Source of the DNA: Aliishimia sp965656085
GTDB lineage: Bacteria > Pseudomonadota > Alphaproteobacteria > Rhodobacterales > Rhodobacteraceae
Direction: 5' to 3'
Length of the DNA: 64,000 bases
NCBI GenBank assembly: GCA_965656085.1
Contig: CBFHJA010000016.1
Coordinates: forward strand, 1 to 64,000
In this document: positions 9,111 to 17,623 of the stretch, piece after piece
Numbering within the stretch: the stretch's first letter is position 1
Layout of the letters: each line of letters begins with the position of its first letter
Program-made: the position numbers and the translations under genes
The notes under the pieces: model-generated
Told to the model about the DNA's origin: nothing
The model's input: only the letters and a program-made list of their open reading frames with translations
Databases searched by the model: none

Positions 9111-10811
9111 TCAGACCGGCGCGATGCCGGGCGCGAGCGGTCCCATGGAGACCGTCCCGGTGCCCGGATCTGCGCTCACCACGAAGATATCCTGTGCGCC
9201 ATCCGCCGCCGTCACCGCCTGCGCGACCGGGTCCGCCTGCATCGACAGACCGCTCACCCAGGCGCGCTGCGCCGCCCCGGTGTCGGGATACCCGGCAAAG
9301 CCCCCGGGGCGGTTGGTGTAATTCAGCATCAGCACCAGCTTCACCGTCGCGGTGCCCGGCGCGAAATTGACCGCCAGGTTCCGCCCCGACCGGTCAATCC
9401 CGCCAATCGCATGGGTCAGTTGATACCACCCATCCGCCCCCGGCAGCACCACGTCTTCACAAAAGGCGCATTTCTGGTGAAACCCGCTGCTGCGATTGGC
9501 GATCTTCGTGCCCGCGGGCCAGACGCCGCCGGCATCGTTCGGATTGCCCAGCGCCGCCGGCAGCGGCTTGTTGAGGGTGATCACCCCCGTGGACTTGTTC
9601 ACATCGCCCAGATCGAACAGGTCTTCCTCCTCGATCCGGCTATAGGCCTCATAGCTCTGCCCGGTCGCGCTGGTGTAGCCGAAGATCACCACGCCCCGGC
9701 GCTGCGCATCGTTGTCGGTCTCGTTCCAGCCGCTCGCATCGGTGACCTCGATGACCGCGTCGCCCGGCGCGAGCGGCTGGGCGAGTTCGGTGAGGCTGTC
9801 GGTTCCGCCATGGCGGTGGCGCGCGTGATGCATGGCAAGGATCGGCAGGCCGTCCACATCGTAGCAGCGCAGCCCGACATATTGCGCGTGCCGCTCGCCC
9901 TCCGCCCACGCGCTCCAATCCCCGGCCACGCTTTCCTGACGCAGGTAGCAGCCCAGCCGGTAGACCTTGTTGGGATCGACCGCGATGGTCTGCGGCAGTT
10001 CGAGCGGGCCCGCGAAATGCCCCGCAACCGAGAAGGCCCCGGCGAGGTTCGGCGACTGGCCCGCATCGAAGATGGCCCCGGCAGGCGCGTTGATCCCGGC
10101 CCCGAGCACGCCCGTCCCGTTTGCCACAAGCCCGTCCGAGACCGAGGCCACATAGGCCGGGCTCGCCAGCGCCGTATTCGGGAAACTCACCGCCCCATCC
10201 TGCCGCGAGACCGTGAGCGCGGTGTGGAAGGTCGCCCCATCCGGGCTGACCTTGATCTCGAAATCATCGCTCCCGGCGAGCCCCATCTCGGCCCGCCCCG
10301 ACCAGCCCGTCTGGAACAGAAGGCTGGCGGTGTCGCCAGCGCCCGCCTTGTTCACCTTGACCTGATGCCCGCCCCCGTCATGGCTGAAAAGCGACGCTTC
10401 GCTGGCCACGGACAGACGGTTCGTGCTGTCGGCGCTTGTGTTGATACCAAGGCTGGCAAAGGGCCCAGCGCCGGACGCGGCGGGCCCCCAGGCGCTGCCG
10501 TCGAACACCACTTGCCCGCCGGTGCTCTCGTCATATGCGACCCAACCGGTGCTCGGCGCGGTAAAGACCCACGCGCCGCTCTCGAATTGCGCGATGCGCC
10601 CGCTCTGCCCGGCCCAGTCCACCACCGGAGCGGCCCCGACGATGTAGCGATCGCCCTCCGCACCCGGCGCAAGCGGCGCATCGGCCTCGGCCCGCACGCT
10701 GAGTTGCACCGCGAGGTCGAGCTTGCGCAGGGCCTCGTTATGGGTGACGTGTTTCTGGGCCTGACCGCCTTGGATATAGGGCAGGGACAGATGCGTGGTG
10801 GTGTTGGACAT
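9111..10811 (-). CDS. DUF2793 domain protein, phage-tail-like surface protein
   Basis: 566 aa. The N-terminal 110 residues form a DUF2793 domain (LSLPYIQGGQAQKHVTHNEAL, GDRYIVGAAPVVDWAGQ, GWVAYDESTGG). This domain is common in alphaproteobacterial prophage and gene-transfer-agent-like tail genes, but also occurs alone. The rest is beta-rich and Gly/Ala-rich, consistent with a fibre or carbohydrate-binding protein. No other phage gene is nearby. It is 84 nt upstream of the sugar transferase, possibly co-transcribed. Confidence 0.75.
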   Translation of the reverse strand: MSNTTTHLSLPYIQGGQAQKHVTHNEALRKLDLAVQLSVRAEADAPLAPGAEGDRYIVGAAPVVDWAGQSGRIAQFESGAWVFTAPSTGWVAYDESTGGQVVFDGSAWGPAASGAGPFASLGINTSADSTNRLSVASEASLFSHDGGGHQVKVNKAGAGDTASLLFQTGWSGRAEMGLAGSDDFEIKVSPDGATFHTALTVSRQDGAVSFPNTALASPAYVASVSDGLVANGTGVLGAGINAPAGAIFDAGQSPNLAGAFSVAGHFAGPLELPQTIAVDPNKVYRLGCYLRQESVAGDWSAWAEGERHAQYVGLRCYDVDGLPILAMHHARHRHGGTDSLTELAQPLAPGDAVIEVTDASGWNETDNDAQRRGVVIFGYTSATGQSYEAYSRIEEEDLFDLGDVNKSTGVITLNKPLPAALGNPNDAGGVWPAGTKIANRSSGFHQKCAFCEDVVLPGADGWYQLTHAIGGIDRSGRNLAVNFAPGTATVKLVLMLNYTNRPGGFAGYPDTGAAQRAWVSGLSMQADPVAQAVTAADGAQDIFVVSADPGTGTVSMGPLAPGIAPV

Positions 10812-10877
10812 GGGGCTCCCCCGGGGGTTTGAACTCTCGGCGGGCAGCTTCGTGCGAAATGTTGAAGAAGGGTTAAA

Positions 10878-11843
10878 TCAACCGTTCGGTGGGGTCCCGG
10901 CCCGCGCCGCAGCCAGCGCATTGATGCCTCCAAGAAGCCCGAAATCCTCCCGTGTCATCAGGTAGATACCACACGCGGCCCGAAACCTGTCATAGCGCCC
11001 GCCCTGCATGAAGGCCTCCCAGAAGACCCCATCGAAGAGATCCGGGTTCTGCTGCGCCACCCCGGCCAGAAGCACCACACCCCCGGTCGCATTCAGCGTC
11101 ACCGCAAGATTACCGGCCACTGCTGCAAGATGCCCCTGAAACATCGCACGGGCCGCCAGCGCCTCGGGCTCACCCGCACCGGCCCGCGCGAACACCTCCG
11201 CCGCCCGCAGCCCCGGCACCCCGCCGCAGGCCTGATAGAGAAGCGGCAACCCGGTGCCGCTCAGCATCGCCTCGGCCTCGAAAGTGAGCGTGTCGCCGAT
11301 CTGTGTCTCCGGCCAGAGCCCGGCAAACCGCTCGAACACTGGCACCTCCTCGGCATGGCGCGGCCCGATCGCCACATGCCCGCCCTCCCCCGGAACGGCC
11401 CGATACTGTGCGCCGTCCCAGATCAGCGCCCCGGCCCCGAGCCCGGTCCCCGGCCCCAACGCGACCCGGTGCCCGTCCCGCAAAGGCCCGCTCGCACCGA
11501 TGGGCATCACATCGGCATCCGACAGCGTCGCCAGCGACCACGCCGCAGCCTCGAAATCGTTGATCACCAGCGCCTGCCCGGCCCCGGTTGCGGCCCGGAT
11601 CGGAGCCTCGGCAACCCGCCAGCCGCCATTGGTGAGCCTGATCTCCCCGTCGATCTTCGGCCCGGCCCCGGCACAGACCACGGCCTCCGGAACGCCCTCA
11701 ACCCCTCGAACAAACTCGGACAATCGCTCCGGAACGCAGAGCCCCGGCGTCATCGCCACATCGCAGCACTGCACGATTCGTCCGCCCACAACCTGCGCCA
11801 TGCGCAGGGTCGTCCCGCCGATATCCGCCACCAGATCCCACAT
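10878..11843 (-). CDS. glk: Glucokinase
   Basis: 321 aa. ROK-independent glucokinase family: N-terminal phosphate motif VADIGGTTLRMA, catalytic base region INDFEAAAWSLA, ATP/glucose motif LGPGTGLGAG, and VPGEGGHVAIGPR. It phosphorylates glucose with ATP at the entry to the Entner-Doudoroff pathway in the cytoplasm. The ATG at 11843 is divergent from the M20 peptidase start, with 90 nt between. Confidence 0.9.
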   Translation of the reverse strand: MWDLVADIGGTTLRMAQVVGGRIVQCCDVAMTPGLCVPERLSEFVRGVEGVPEAVVCAGAGPKIDGEIRLTNGGWRVAEAPIRAATGAGQALVINDFEAAAWSLATLSDADVMPIGASGPLRDGHRVALGPGTGLGAGALIWDGAQYRAVPGEGGHVAIGPRHAEEVPVFERFAGLWPETQIGDTLTFEAEAMLSGTGLPLLYQACGGVPGLRAAEVFARAGAGEPEALAARAMFQGHLAAVAGNLAVTLNATGGVVLLAGVAQQNPDLFDGVFWEAFMQGGRYDRFRAACGIYLMTREDFGLLGGINALAAARAGTPPNG

Positions 11844-11933
11844 GGGCCGCAGTCTCTACCAGAGCCGCCCGCAATGCCAACCACAAAGAAAATGCGTCTT
11901 GCCATGGCCCGGCAAGAGCGCAAGAGTTGCGCC

Positions 11934-13205
11934 ATGACCCTCGATATTCGCATAGACGCCGCGCGCGACGACCTGATCGCGCTGACCCAAGACCTGATCC
12001 GCATCCCGACGCTGAACCCGCCCGGCGCCGAGTACGCGACGATCTGCGCCTATCTCGACAAGCGCCTGACCGCCTCCGGCTTCCAGACCGAATGGGTCCG
12101 CGCGGAAGGCGCGCCCGGCGACAGCGAGGCTTATCCGCGCTGGAACCTCGTGGCGCGGCGCGAGGGGGCGGGGCCGGGCCCCTGCGTGCATTTCAACTCG
12201 CACACGGATGTGGTCGAGGTCGGCGCGGGCTGGACCAAGGACCCGTTCGGCGGCGAGATCGAAGAGGGCAAGATCTACGGGCGCGGCGCCTGCGACATGA
12301 AAGGCGGGCTGGCCGCGTCGATCATCGCCGCCGAAGCGTTCATCGCCGAACACCCCGATTTCCGGGGCGCAGTGGAAATCTCCGGCACGGCCGACGAGGA
12401 ATCGGGCGGCTATGGCGGCGTCGCGTATCTGGCCGAGAAAGGCTATTTCGACCCGGCCCGCGTGCAGCATGTGATCATCCCTGAGCCGCTGAACAAGGAC
12501 CGCATCTGCCTCGGGCACCGGGGCGGCTGGTGGGCCGAGATCGAAACCAAGGGCGAGATTGCCCATGGCTCCATGCCGTTCTTGGGCGATTGCGCGGTCC
12601 GGCATATGGGCGCGGTGCTCGACAAGTTCGAGAGCGACCTCTACCCGGCGATGGCGGCCCGCCACACCGACATGCCGGTGGTGCCAGAGGGCGCGCGCTC
12701 TTCGACGATGAACATCAACTCGATCCATGGCGGCATGAATGAGCCGCTGCCCGGGGACACCTCCCTGCCCGCCCATTGCGTGCCCGATAGCTGCCGCATC
12801 GTGATCGACCGCCGCTATCTCATCGAAGAGCCGCTCGATGAGGTGCGCGGCGAAGTCGTTGCGCTGCTCGAAAACCTCAAGGCGACCCGCCCGAATTTCG
12901 AATACGAGATGCGCGAATTGAACGTCGTGATCCCGTCAATGACCGATCAGGACGCGCCCGTGGTGCAGACCGTCGCCGCCGCGATCCGCGATGTGCTGGG
13001 CCAAGATCCGACCTACGTGGCCTCGCCCGGCAGCTACGACCAGAAACACATCGACCGCATCGGCAAGCTGCGCAATTGCATCGCCTACGGACCGGGCGTG
13101 CTGGAACTCGCGCACAAGCCCGATGAATGGGTCGGCATCGACGACATGCTCGACAGCGCGAAGGTGATGGGCAAGGCGCTGGAAAGCCTGCTTTTACCGG
13201 GTTGA
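11934..13205 (+). CDS. M20 metallopeptidase, acetylornithine deacetylase/DapE family
   Basis: 423 aa from ATG 11934; an in-frame upstream ATG near 11874 would add 20 residues of poor character. Metal-binding motif HFNSHTDVV (about 86-94), second ligand GRGACDMKGG, catalytic glutamate in GTADEESGG, and later PEPLNKDRICLGHRGGWW. The dimerisation domain carries EIETKGEIAHGSMP. The family hydrolyses N-acyl amino acids or dipeptides with two Zn ions. The peptide-type transporter binding protein follows, so a role in peptide or N-acyl amino acid use is plausible; the substrate is unknown. Confidence 0.88.
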   Translation: MTLDIRIDAARDDLIALTQDLIRIPTLNPPGAEYATICAYLDKRLTASGFQTEWVRAEGAPGDSEAYPRWNLVARREGAGPGPCVHFNSHTDVVEVGAGWTKDPFGGEIEEGKIYGRGACDMKGGLAASIIAAEAFIAEHPDFRGAVEISGTADEESGGYGGVAYLAEKGYFDPARVQHVIIPEPLNKDRICLGHRGGWWAEIETKGEIAHGSMPFLGDCAVRHMGAVLDKFESDLYPAMAARHTDMPVVPEGARSSTMNINSIHGGMNEPLPGDTSLPAHCVPDSCRIVIDRRYLIEEPLDEVRGEVVALLENLKATRPNFEYEMRELNVVIPSMTDQDAPVVQTVAAAIRDVLGQDPTYVASPGSYDQKHIDRIGKLRNCIAYGPGVLELAHKPDEWVGIDDMLDSAKVMGKALESLLLPG

Positions 13206-13319
13206 CGCACAACGGCAGGTCCGCATCCTCCCTCGGGTGGGCGCCCGGAACAGGTGAGCGGCAGCGCTTTATGGTCGCCAAACACATCCCACCGAATTTC
13301 TGAGCGAAACCCCTGCAGG

Positions 13320-13347
13320 GCGCCCTCCCGTGCGGGAGGGAGGGCGC
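13320..13347. other. Inverted repeat (hairpin) downstream of the M20 peptidase
   Basis: A G/C-rich 10-bp stem (GCGCCC plus TCCC pairing with GGGA and GGGCGC, with a 4-nt bulge) lies in the 284-nt gap between the M20 peptidase and the binding-protein gene. No T tract follows, so it is not a standard Rho-independent terminator. Nothing else is recognised in this gap. Confidence 0.4.
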
Positions 13348-13489
13348 GGCCCGGCGGTCTCTGCGAGACCTTGAGTCCGGGCCATGAGACCTGTGCTTGG
13401 TTTCAATCCCCTTGATCCAAAAACCATTTGGCGAAAGACTGACCGCAATCCGGCATCAATAAGCCGACACCACCTGGGAGACACGATCA

Positions 13490-14965
13490 ATGACACACCT
13501 TCTCACCCGCACGGCCCTTGCCGCCGCGCTTGCCGCCACCGCCTTTGCCGCGCAGGCCAAGGACGACATCACCATCGCGATGCAACTCGAACCGCCGCAT
13601 CTCGACCCCACCTCTGCCGCCGCGCAGGCCATCGACTCGGTGCTCTACACCAACGTCTTCGAGGGCCTGACCCGCTTCATGGGCGACGGCTCCGTGGTCC
13701 CGGGCCTCGCCGAAAGCTGGGAGATCAGCGATGACGGCACCGTTTACACCTTCAATCTCCGCGACGGGGTGACCTTCCATGACGGCACCACGATGGACGC
13801 CGAGGACGTGAAATTCTCCCTCGACCGCGCCCGTACCGAAGACAGCACCAACGCCCAGAAGGGACTCTTCGCGGGCATCACCGACGTGACGGTGGTCGAT
13901 CCCACGACCGTGCAAGTCACGCTGGACGCACCGAACGGGATGTTCCTGTTCAACATGGCATGGGGCGATGCGGTGATCGTCGCGCCCGAGAGCATTGAAA
14001 ACATCAAGCAGCAGCCCGTCGGCACCGGCGCCTATACCTTTTCCGAATGGGTGCAGGGCGACCAGATCACCCTGACGCGCAACGACAATTACTGGGGCGA
14101 CGCCCCCGCCATCGCCTCCGCGACCTTCAAGTTCATCTCCGATCCCACCGCCGCCTTCGCCGCCGTCATGGCCGAGGATGTGGACGTCTTCACCGGCTTC
14201 CCGGCCCCCGAGAACCTGCCGCAATTCGAGGCCGATCCGCGCTTCCAGGTGCTCGTCGGCTCCACCGAAGGCGAGACGATTCTGTCCACCAACAACAAGC
14301 AGGCCCCCTTCGACAACACGCTCGTGCGCCAGGCCGTGGCCCATGCCATCGACCGTCAGGCGATCATCGACGGCGCGATGTTCGGCTATGGCACCCCCAT
14401 CGGCACCCATTTCGCGCCGCATAACCCGGCCTATGTCGATCTGACCGGCGATAGCGCATTCGACCCTGACCGTGCAAAAGCGCTCCTCGCAGAGGCCGGA
14501 CTGCCCGACGGGTTCGAAACCACCCTGCACCTGCCACCCCCATCCTATGCCCGCCGCGGCGGCGAGATCATCGCCGCACAACTGGCCGAGGTCGGGATCG
14601 AGGCCGAGATCATCAACGTGGAATGGGCCCAATGGCTGGAAACCGTGTTCCGCGGCAAGAATTTCGGCCTGACGATCGTGTCGCACACCGAACCGATGGA
14701 TATCGGCATCTACGCCAACCCGGACTACTACTTCCAATATGACAACCCGGAGTTTCAGGCCCTGATGGACACCCTGAACAAGACCACCGACCCCGAGGCT
14801 AGGGCGGCGCTGATGGGCGACGCGCAGCGGATCATCGCCGGAGATTACGTCAACGGCTACCTGTTCCAACTCGCCGCGCTGACAGTCGCCAAGCAAGGCG
14901 TGCAGGGCCTGTGGGCCAACGCCCCCACGGCGGCCACGGACCTGACAGGAATTTCCTGGAAGTGA
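13490..14965 (+). CDS. Peptide-type ABC transporter periplasmic binding protein
   Basis: 491 aa. A signal peptide (1-22, ending AAQA-K) leads into an SBP_bac_5 (DppA/OppA) fold. Typical signatures include LEPPHLDPT, VLYTNVFEGLTR, LAESWEISDDGTVYTFNLRDGVTFHDGT and FDNTLVRQAVAHAIDRQAI. It delivers ligand to a two-permease transporter; the likely partners are encoded 4 kb downstream (18816-22182). A GGGAG ribosome binding site precedes ATG 13490. Ligand could be peptides, opines or related compounds. Confidence 0.92.
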   Translation: MTHLLTRTALAAALAATAFAAQAKDDITIAMQLEPPHLDPTSAAAQAIDSVLYTNVFEGLTRFMGDGSVVPGLAESWEISDDGTVYTFNLRDGVTFHDGTTMDAEDVKFSLDRARTEDSTNAQKGLFAGITDVTVVDPTTVQVTLDAPNGMFLFNMAWGDAVIVAPESIENIKQQPVGTGAYTFSEWVQGDQITLTRNDNYWGDAPAIASATFKFISDPTAAFAAVMAEDVDVFTGFPAPENLPQFEADPRFQVLVGSTEGETILSTNNKQAPFDNTLVRQAVAHAIDRQAIIDGAMFGYGTPIGTHFAPHNPAYVDLTGDSAFDPDRAKALLAEAGLPDGFETTLHLPPPSYARRGGEIIAAQLAEVGIEAEIINVEWAQWLETVFRGKNFGLTIVSHTEPMDIGIYANPDYYFQYDNPEFQALMDTLNKTTDPEARAALMGDAQRIIAGDYVNGYLFQLAALTVAKQGVQGLWANAPTAATDLTGISWK

Positions 14966-14967
14966 CC

Positions 14968-14989
14968 CGTAGGGTGGGCAATCTGCCTA
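14968..14989. repeat. Intergenic repeat, copy 1 (GTAGGGTGGGCAAT motif)
   Basis: The stretch CGTAGGGTGGGCAAT followed by CTGCCTA recurs with one main change at 17394-17417, where it is a near-perfect palindrome. Both copies are intergenic, just after a gene end. Such short palindromes are often dispersed in Rhodobacterales genomes. Confidence 0.5.
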
Positions 14990-15088
14990 AGCCTGCCGCG
15001 TGAGCGGCGGGCGAAGTCCGGCAGGCGCTTTTCGTATCGCGAAAAGCTGCCGGGAGGACCACCAAACCGCCCAAATGCACGACACAAG

Positions 15089-15124
15089 CGCCGCGTCTTT
15101 ATGCAGGACGCGGCGTCTTTCTTT
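15089..15124 (+). terminator. Rho-independent terminator after the binding-protein gene
   Basis: A perfect 9-bp stem (CGCCGCGTC and GACGCGGCG) with a 9-nt loop is followed by TCTTTCTTT. It ends transcription of the binding-protein gene 120 nt after its stop and before the YitT-like gene. Confidence 0.8.
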
Positions 15125-15178
15125 GCGCTCGCAGCACAGAGTTTGCACATGCAGCAATAAGGTCATATATACTGACCT

Positions 15179-15796
15179 ATGCTGGTTCTATCTCCTCCCA
15201 ACGCCACCCGTCACACATGGGTCGAAGACATCCAAGGCATCCTCATCGGCGCAACCCTCGTCGCGCTCTCGATCCAGTTCCTCAAGGCCTCGGGCCTGTT
15301 CACCGGCCAGATCGCCGGGCTCGCCCTGATCGCAAGCTACCCCACCGGCTGGAGCTTCGGGCTGACCTTCTTCGCGATGAACCTGCCCTTCTACATCCTC
15401 GCCGTCACCCAGCTCGGCTGGCGCTTCACCCTGAAAAGCGCGGGCGCGGTGGCGCTCATGTCCACCATGGCCGACCTCTTCCCGCTCCTGCTGACGATCA
15501 ACGACATCCCGGCCCCGGTGGGCGCGGTGCTTTTCGGCATCCTCGCGGGCGTCGGCCTTCTGTCCCTCTTCCGCCACGGCGCGACCCTTGGCGGCGTGGG
15601 CATCGTCGCGCTCTGGCTGCAAGACACGCGCGGCATCGCGGCGGGCAACACCCAACTGGCCTTCGACCTCTGCGTCTTTCTCGGCGCGCTCCTCCTGTTC
15701 GACTGGCCGATTGTCGCATGGTCCCTGCTCGGCGCGGTGGTGCTGAACGTCATCATCACCGTGAACCACCGCCGCGACCGCTACATCGCCCAATAG
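15179..15796 (+). CDS. YitT-family membrane protein
   Basis: 205 aa, five to six predicted membrane segments. The N-terminal part has the family pattern GILIGATLVALSIQFL...GQIAGLALIASYPTG, followed by FFAMNLPFYILA. These proteins are integral membrane proteins of unknown transport role. The gene stands alone behind a terminator and is followed by the oxidoreductase after 69 nt. Confidence 0.8.
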   Translation: MLVLSPPNATRHTWVEDIQGILIGATLVALSIQFLKASGLFTGQIAGLALIASYPTGWSFGLTFFAMNLPFYILAVTQLGWRFTLKSAGAVALMSTMADLFPLLLTINDIPAPVGAVLFGILAGVGLLSLFRHGATLGGVGIVALWLQDTRGIAAGNTQLAFDLCVFLGALLLFDWPIVAWSLLGAVVLNVIITVNHRRDRYIAQ

Positions 15797-15865
15797 GCCC
15801 GGCCGCATTGCGGCCCTCTCAAAGACCCTCTATGCGTTGAGGCACACGCGGGAGGGAGAGCACAT

Positions 15866-16828
15866 ATGGCCACGACAGCAGCAATCATCGGCCTCGGCAT
15901 CATGGGCCGCAGGATGCTTGAGAACATGGAGGTCCACCCGGACTTCCAGAGCGTCGCCCTCTGGGACCCGGACCCGCAGGCCTGCGAGAGCGCCTCGGCG
16001 CTTGCTCCCGACGCCCGGATCACGGCCTCCGCCGAAGAGGCCATCGACGCGGCGGACCTCGTCTATCTCGCCTGCCCGCCCGAGCCGCGCAAAGCCTATG
16101 CGCTGACCGCAGCCGCCGCTGGCAAAGCGGTGTTCCTCGAAAAACCGCTCGGCGTGGACGTGGCCGAAAGCGAGGCCCTTGTCGCGGCGCTAACGGAAAG
16201 CGGCGTCCCAGCGGCAGTGAACTTCACGCAAGCCGCAGGCGCGGCGATGACCGGCGTCGCCGAAGCCGCACGCAGCGGCGCCATGGGCGATCTGATCGGC
16301 GCAGATATCGTCGTGACCTATCCCGAATGGCCCCGCGCCTGGCAAAAAGCAGCCGATTGGCTGCGCTTCCGGGCCGAAGGCGGCATGACCCGTGAAGTGC
16401 TCTCACATTTCCTGTTCTTCTCCGAACGCATCCTCGGCCCGCTCTCCGTGGTCTGGGCGCGCCCCTCCTACCCGGCGGACCCGGCGCTCTGCGAAACCCA
16501 TCTGCTGGCCCGGCTTGAAACCGCAGAGGGCCGCGCGGTGTCGATCCTTGCCAGCGTCGGCGGCGCGCAGCCCGACCGGCAGGAACTGACAATCAAGGGC
16601 ACGGCCACCAGCCGCCGTGTCACGGAATTCTACATCGACGCGGCCTCGACTGGCGGCGCGTTCGAAGAGGTCGCCCCGCGCCCCGCCGATCCGCGCCGCG
16701 CGAGCTTGCAAGCCCAACTGGACGATCTGAGCCTGTGCGTTCAAGGCAAGCCCCACCGTCTGGCCACACCGGAAGAAGCATTCCGGGTCCAGAAACTCGT
16801 TGAAACCATGCTTAAGGGCACCGGATAA
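15866..16828 (+). CDS. Gfo/Idh/MocA-family oxidoreductase
   Basis: 320 aa. An N-terminal Rossmann fold binds NAD(P) (AAIIGLGIMGRRM), with the family motif EKPLG at about residues 92-96, then a mixed alpha/beta substrate domain. A strong GGGAGGGAG ribosome binding site precedes ATG 15866. Family members oxidise sugars, inositols or related polyols. The cupin gene follows after 42 nt, suggesting a two-gene unit in carbohydrate conversion. Substrate unknown. Confidence 0.85.
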   Translation: MATTAAIIGLGIMGRRMLENMEVHPDFQSVALWDPDPQACESASALAPDARITASAEEAIDAADLVYLACPPEPRKAYALTAAAAGKAVFLEKPLGVDVAESEALVAALTESGVPAAVNFTQAAGAAMTGVAEAARSGAMGDLIGADIVVTYPEWPRAWQKAADWLRFRAEGGMTREVLSHFLFFSERILGPLSVVWARPSYPADPALCETHLLARLETAEGRAVSILASVGGAQPDRQELTIKGTATSRRVTEFYIDAASTGGAFEEVAPRPADPRRASLQAQLDDLSLCVQGKPHRLATPEEAFRVQKLVETMLKGTG

Positions 16829-16870
16829 CCCCCGCGCCTTCCCGACCCTCTTTCCCCAAGGAGCAACCCC

Positions 16871-17269
16871 ATGAAACACATCCCCGCAGGCAGCCGCGCG
16901 TCCACCCGGCCCAATCCCGACTATTTCACCGGCGATGTGTGGATGGACCCGATCATCTCCTCCGAGCCGCCCGCGCGCCTCAATGCGCTGATGGTCCGCT
17001 TCGATCCCGGCGCGCGCACCGCGTGGCATACACATCCTTTCGGCCAGACGCTCTACGTTGTCTCCGGCAAGGGCCTGATCTGCCGCCGCGGCGAGACCCC
17101 GCAGGAAATCCATCCCGGCGACACGGTCTGGTTCGAGCCGGGTGAGGAGCACTGGCACGGCGCGAGCCCGACCACGGGCATGGTGCATATCGCGATGCAG
17201 GAGGCCGACGAGACCGGCTCCGCCGCCACATGGCTCGACAAGGTGACGGACGCCGACTACCAGCCCTAG
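16871..17269 (+). CDS. Cupin-domain protein
   Basis: 132 aa, a single small-barrel cupin. Metal-binding motif 1 is WHTHPFGQTLYVVSG, motif 2 GDTVWFEPGEEHWHGA. It resembles the (R)-mandelonitrile-lyase-like and carboxymuconolactone-associated cupins, but the exact reaction cannot be read. It is likely co-transcribed with the oxidoreductase upstream. Confidence 0.85.
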   Translation: MKHIPAGSRASTRPNPDYFTGDVWMDPIISSEPPARLNALMVRFDPGARTAWHTHPFGQTLYVVSGKGLICRRGETPQEIHPGDTVWFEPGEEHWHGASPTTGMVHIAMQEADETGSAATWLDKVTDADYQP

Positions 17270-17287
17270 CGGACGCGCCTGCGGCGC

Positions 17288-17311
17288 GTGGGGGAGTTTC
17301 ACTCCCCGCAC
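17288..17311 (+). terminator. Hairpin, probable terminator of the cupin operon
   Basis: GTGGGGGAGT pairs with ACTCCCCGCAC around a 3-nt loop. About 12 nt further the sequence runs into ATATTTTTG. The position just behind the cupin stop codon fits termination, although the T tract is separated from the stem. Confidence 0.5.
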
Positions 17312-17393
17312 CCCACAGGATATTTTTGTCAAAAGGAAAACAGGGGCGGGGCACCCGGGGGATCGACGTGGGACGCTTTTGGAGCTGCGGTTT

Positions 17394-17417
17394 CGTAGGG
17401 TGGGCAATATGCCCACC
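17394..17417. repeat. Intergenic repeat, copy 2 (palindrome GGTGGGCA-ATA-TGCCCACC)
   Basis: A near-perfect palindrome within a motif shared with 14968-14989 (both begin CGTAGGGTGGGCAAT). It lies between convergent genes and could form a hairpin in either transcript. Confidence 0.55.
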
Positions 17418-17499
17418 ATGGCACCATGCCAAAAACGTTAACGCCCCCTCATCGCACGGTGCCTTCACCTTTTCAAATCACGGAACGAATCAAAAACGA

Positions 17500-17550
17500 G
17501 CCATACAGGTGCCATACGCGGAGCCATACGCCCCGCCATACGCCTGCCAT
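17500..17550 (+). repeat. GCCATACGC tandem repeat, locus A (five units)
   Basis: Units starting at 17500, 17511, 17523, 17535 and 17546 (the last partial) each begin GCCATAC or GCCAT, with 11-12-nt spacing. Related clusters lie at 32213-32258 and 50486-50530. The repeat is non-coding here and sits between convergent genes. Confidence 0.75.
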
Positions 17551-17623
17551 CCCTTGTTTTCAGAGCGCTAACGGCTGAATTCACGTTTCTCGATGTGGAC
17601 CACATGACGCAACGCGCGCCCCG

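Larger units (their letters stand above)
17270..17623. other. 354-nt intergenic region between convergent genes
   Basis: No gene. It holds, in order, a strong hairpin directly after the cupin gene (17288-17311), the sequence CAGGATATTTTTGTCAAAAG, a palindromic repeat (17394-17417) and a run of GCCATACGC-type units (17500-17550). The following stretch up to the deacetylase stop shows nothing recognisable. Confidence 0.7.

Noticed and set aside
9111..10811. Prophage or gene transfer agent cluster suggested by DUF2793
   Set aside because: No capsid, portal, terminase, lysis or integrase gene is nearby; the domain also occurs outside phages.
17500..17550. CRISPR array from repeated GCCATACGC units
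   Set aside because: Units are 11-12 nt with no 25-40-nt spacers and no cas genes.
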